This document shows, one piece after another, positions 6,129 through 8,378 of a stretch of 8,378 nt of DNA. How positions within the stretch are numbered: position 1 is the first letter of the stretch; the number at the start of each line of letters is the position of its first letter. A program made the position numbers and the translations under genes. The DNA is from CAG-103 sp048217285 (GTDB lineage Bacteria > Bacillota > Clostridia > Oscillospirales > Oscillospiraceae): the NCBI GenBank assembly GCA_048217285.1, contig DBFWVW010000108.1, positions 1-8,378 of the forward strand. The letters run 5' to 3'. The notes beneath the pieces were generated by a model, which saw only the letters and a list, made by a program, of their open reading frames with translations, was not told where the DNA came from and searched no databases.

Positions 6129-6776
6129 GTGCTGGATATCCAGGAACTGAAATTTGATGACCGGGGTCTGATCCCCGCCGTGGTGGTCGATGCCATCACA
6201 AAACAGGTTCTGACGGTTGCATATATGAACGAAGAGAGCCTGCGCATCTCCATGGCTGAAGGCCGGACGTGCTTTTGGAGCCGATCACGGCAGGAACTCT
6301 GGCGCAAGGGAGAGACAAGCGGCAATGTGCAGCACATCGTCAGCATCACGGCCGACTGCGATGCCGATGCACTCGTCATCGTCGTGGAAAAGGACGGCCC
6401 CGCGTGCCACACGGGCAGCGAGTCATGCTTTTTCCAACCGGTCTGGCACAGCGATACGCTGCAGGATTTCAGCCTCCAGGGGCTCTACGATCTGCTTGCC
6501 GAACGAAAGGCGACAAGACCGGAGGGCTCCTACACGAGCTATCTCTTTGACAAAGGCATCGATAAGATCCTTAAAAAGGTCGGAGAGGAGAGCACCGAGG
6601 TCATCATTGCCGCCAAGGCCGATGATCGGAAAGAGACGGTCTATGAGCTGGCGGATCTGGCCTATCACGCTATGGTGCTCATGGTGCAGATGGGCATTTC
6701 CGTCGAGGACGTGCACCGCGAACTGGCCTCCCGCCATATCATCGACCACAAGGTCAAGCAGGAGAAAATGACCTGA
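6129..6776 (+). CDS. hisI: Bifunctional phosphoribosyl-AMP cyclohydrolase / phosphoribosyl-ATP pyrophosphohydrolase
   Basis: This fused HisIE protein performs steps 2 and 3 of histidine synthesis (EC 3.6.1.31 and 3.5.4.19). It has 215 residues and starts at GTG 6129, with GAGGTG (6116-6121) 7 bases upstream; a stop at 6120-6122 rules out longer starts. The HisI domain (about 1-110) has FWSRSRQELWRKGETSGN (49-66) and the zinc cysteines Cys77, Cys93 and Cys100, whose 16 and 7 spacing matches the known family site. Asp76, 78 and 80 are probable Mg2+ ligands. The HisE domain (about 115-215) is an all-helical MazG-like fold with GEESTEVIIAAK (152-163) and ELADLAYH (173-180). It lies 6 bases after hisF, and its TGA shares one base with the next ATG (TGATG). 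Confidence 0.96.
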   Translation: MLDIQELKFDDRGLIPAVVVDAITKQVLTVAYMNEESLRISMAEGRTCFWSRSRQELWRKGETSGNVQHIVSITADCDADALVIVVEKDGPACHTGSESCFFQPVWHSDTLQDFSLQGLYDLLAERKATRPEGSYTSYLFDKGIDKILKKVGEESTEVIIAAKADDRKETVYELADLAYHAMVLMVQMGISVEDVHRELASRHIIDHKVKQEKMT

Positions 6777-7543
6777 TGCGGCCGTCGAATTATCACACCC
6801 ATACCACGTTCTGCGACGGGAAGGACACACCGGAGGCGCTGGTGCGCGAAGCGCAGCGGCTCGGCTGCCCGGAGCTCGGCTTTTCCGGCCACTCGTACAC
6901 ATTCTTTGACGAGAGCTACTGTATGTCCTTGGCCGGCACGGAGGCATACAAGGCCGGAATCCGTGACCTGCAGCAAACATATGCCGGTCAGCTCCGCATC
7001 CTGCTCGGCGTGGAGCAGGACTTCTACTCCGAAGCACCGACGGACGATTATGACTATGTGATCGGCTCCGTGCATTACGTGAAGAAGGATGGCTGCTACC
7101 TGCCGGTCGATGAGAGTCGGGAGCTGCAGCTGCAGGCAGTGGCAGAGCACTACGGCGGCGATTTTTATGCCTTCATTGAGGATTACTACCGTACCGTCGC
7201 AGACGTCTATGACCGCACGCGCTGCGATATCATCGGCCACTTCGACCTCATCACGAAGTTCAATAACGACGGCACGTTGTTTGACGTCAATCATCCGCGC
7301 TACCGCGCGGCGGCGAGCGCTGCGCTCGAGCGGCTGGCGCAGACGCCCGCTGTGTTTGAGATCAACACCGGCGCGATCGCCCGCGGCTATCGTACGCAGC
7401 CATACCCGGAACCGTGGATCATATCCGAACTGCACACGCGCGGGAAACGTCTGCTCTGGTCATCGGACTGTCACAACAAAGCGAATCTGCTCTTTGGGTT
7501 TGATGAGAGAAGGGAGCCCTATGGACGTTTATCGGATTTCTGA
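6776..7543 (+). CDS. hisK: PHP-family histidinol-phosphatase (HisK/HisJ type)
   Basis: It probably dephosphorylates L-histidinol phosphate to L-histidinol (EC 3.1.3.15), the step lacking in the monofunctional HisB. All nine expected metal ligands of the PHP trinuclear site are visible: His7, His9 (HTH), Asp14, His39 (GHSY), Glu80 (GVEQD), His100 (GSVHY), His155 (GHFDL), Asp231 and His233 (SDCHN). Arg204 in the segment NTGAIARGYR (197-206) fits substrate-phosphate binding. The protein has 255 residues and ends only 22 residues after SDCHN, which looks shorter at the C-terminus than relatives that have a further helix and strand. The last 23 bases overlap the next gene. AGGAGA (6760-6765) precedes the ATG by 10 bases. 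Confidence 0.9.
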   Translation: MRPSNYHTHTTFCDGKDTPEALVREAQRLGCPELGFSGHSYTFFDESYCMSLAGTEAYKAGIRDLQQTYAGQLRILLGVEQDFYSEAPTDDYDYVIGSVHYVKKDGCYLPVDESRELQLQAVAEHYGGDFYAFIEDYYRTVADVYDRTRCDIIGHFDLITKFNNDGTLFDVNHPRYRAAASAALERLAQTPAVFEINTGAIARGYRTQPYPEPWIISELHTRGKRLLWSSDCHNKANLLFGFDERREPYGRLSDF

Positions 7544-8255
7544 GATTGGCGCGCTGCTGTGCGGCAATGTCTATCCCGGCCGCGGCATTATCATCGGAAA
7601 AACGTCGGACGGAAGGTATGCCTGCACGGCTTATTTCATCATGGGCCGCAGTGCCAACAGCCGCAACCGCGTTTTCGCCCTGCATGACGGCGCGCTCTAT
7701 ACCGAACCGTTCGACACGGCAAGTGTAGAGGACCCGAGCCTCATCATCTACACGCCGCTGCGTACGCTTGGAAATCATCTCATCGTCACCAATGGTGACC
7801 AGACGGACACAATCTGTGCGTCGCTCGCGGCAGGGCGGAGCTTTGCAGACGCCCTGCGCGCACGAACGTTCGAGCCGGATGCACCTAATTTCACACCGCG
7901 TATCAGCGGTATGCTCACATTTGCTGACGGTGACTTCACTTACGACATGAGTATTCTCAAAAGCGCAGACGCCGCCGGCACAGCCTGCGTGCGGTGCTTC
8001 TATGCCTATTCGCCGCTGCCGGGACTCGGTCATTTTCTGCACACCTACGCTTGCGACGGAAACCCGCTCCCGAGCTTTCAGGGGGAGCCGAAGCGTGTTG
8101 CCATTTCGGATGATATCGACGTGTTTGCGGACACGCTCTGGGGCGCGCTCGATGCTGCCAACCGCATTGCGCTCTATGTGCGCTATACCGACCTGACAAG
8201 CGGCGCATGCACTGACCGCCTGATAAATAAAAACGGAACCGGAGAAATCAAATGA
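7521..8255 (+). CDS. IMP cyclohydrolase, PurO-like family
   Basis: It is predicted to close the ring of FAICAR to give IMP (EC 3.5.4.10), the last step of de novo purine synthesis. From ATG 7521 it is 244 residues. An in-frame extension to 7089 would run through the phosphatase gene and is not credible. AGGGAG at 7511-7516 lies 4 bases before the ATG. Segments I recognise from clostridial stand-alone IMP cyclohydrolases are NVYPGRGIIIG (16-26), YFIMGRSANSRNR (38-50), VTNGDQTD (89-96), FEPDAPNFTPRISG (117-130), SILKSAD (144-150), GHFLHTY (170-176) and GEPKRVAI (188-195). This protein is unrelated in fold to the N-terminal domain of bifunctional PurH. It overlaps the phosphatase gene by 23 bases and the AICAR transformylase gene by ATGA. 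Confidence 0.88.
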   Translation: MDVYRISEIGALLCGNVYPGRGIIIGKTSDGRYACTAYFIMGRSANSRNRVFALHDGALYTEPFDTASVEDPSLIIYTPLRTLGNHLIVTNGDQTDTICASLAAGRSFADALRARTFEPDAPNFTPRISGMLTFADGDFTYDMSILKSADAAGTACVRCFYAYSPLPGLGHFLHTYACDGNPLPSFQGEPKRVAISDDIDVFADTLWGALDAANRIALYVRYTDLTSGACTDRLINKNGTGEIK

Positions 8256-8378
8256 AAGAACTGGAACTGAAATACGGCTGCAACCCGAATCAGAGACCGG
8301 CGCGCATTTATATGGCTGACGGCTCGGATCTGCCGGTGCGGGTGCTCAACGGGCGTCCGGGTTACATCAACTTTCTGG
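8252..8378 (+). CDS. AICAR transformylase (stand-alone PurH-type formyltransferase), 5' part
   Basis: The first 42 codons are present and the gene runs off the right edge. The N-terminus MKELELKYGCNPNQ followed by RPARIYMADGSDLPV and LNGRPGYINF matches the start of clostridial stand-alone phosphoribosylaminoimidazolecarboxamide formyltransferases, equivalent to the C-terminal domain of PurH (YGxNPxQ motif, then GYIN). It transfers a formyl group from 10-formyl-THF to AICAR to give FAICAR (EC 2.1.2.3), the substrate of the preceding cyclohydrolase. CGGAGA (8239-8244) lies 7 bases upstream. The ATG overlaps the preceding stop, so the two purine enzymes appear translationally coupled. Confidence 0.85.
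   Translation, partial: MKELELKYGCNPNQRPARIYMADGSDLPVRVLNGRPGYINFL

Noticed and set aside
6665..7435. A 256-codon minus-strand open frame over hisIE/hisK
   Set aside because: It is a shadow of the phosphatase gene, with no motif or ribosome site, and lies opposite strongly conserved coding sequence.
7089..7520. A 5' extension of the IMP cyclohydrolase frame through the phosphatase gene
   Set aside because: The translated extension is Ser/Arg/Thr-rich noise and shares bases with conserved PHP motifs. The family N-terminus begins at ATG 7521 with a ribosome binding site.

Overview
The window joins two kinds of DNA. Bases 1 to about 2280 are the integrase-bearing end of an integrated mobile element (an ICE, a related integrative element or a prophage-like island). 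The rest, about 2281-8378, is a GC-rich chromosomal histidine operon that runs off the right edge. The operon DNA, the fused hisIE, the PHP-type histidinol phosphatase and a stand-alone PurO-type IMP cyclohydrolase next to a stand-alone AICAR transformylase all suggest a GC-rich gut-type member of Clostridia (Oscillospiraceae/Ruminococcaceae-like). The element part is visibly more AT-rich and uses different codons.

Element end (1-2280): a strong sigma-A-type promoter drives a Cro/CI-type (XRE) regulator that probably starts at TTG 80. An 87-base gap follows, with a hairpin over the regulator stop and a TTGACA box, but no room for an excisionase. Next is a complete tyrosine recombinase with all six catalytic residues. 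About 120 noncoding bases after it carry a perfect 11-bp hairpin, a tandem heptamer and a small inverted repeat, ending at the element/chromosome junction.

Junction (about 2270-2395): immediately after the element, the sequence reads as the last 40 codons of histidinol dehydrogenase (hisD), with no start codon. The element therefore sits inside the 3' part of hisD. The fragment cut off contains the His equivalent to the family's zinc-ligand histidine.

His operon (2392-8378): hisC, hisB, hisH, hisA, hisF, hisIE, a PHP histidinol phosphatase, an IMP cyclohydrolase and the start of the AICAR transformylase lie on the + strand. Most junctions are ATGA or TGATG overlaps, which suggests one translationally coupled transcript. 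Together the his genes cover the steps from phosphoribosyl-ATP/AMP to histidinol. The last oxidation needs HisD. HisF/HisH release AICAR as a by-product, and the two terminal genes convert AICAR to FAICAR and IMP, which returns the purine ring consumed from ATP in the first histidine step. No tRNA, rRNA or CRISPR array was seen, and no IS element or host gene other than those listed.
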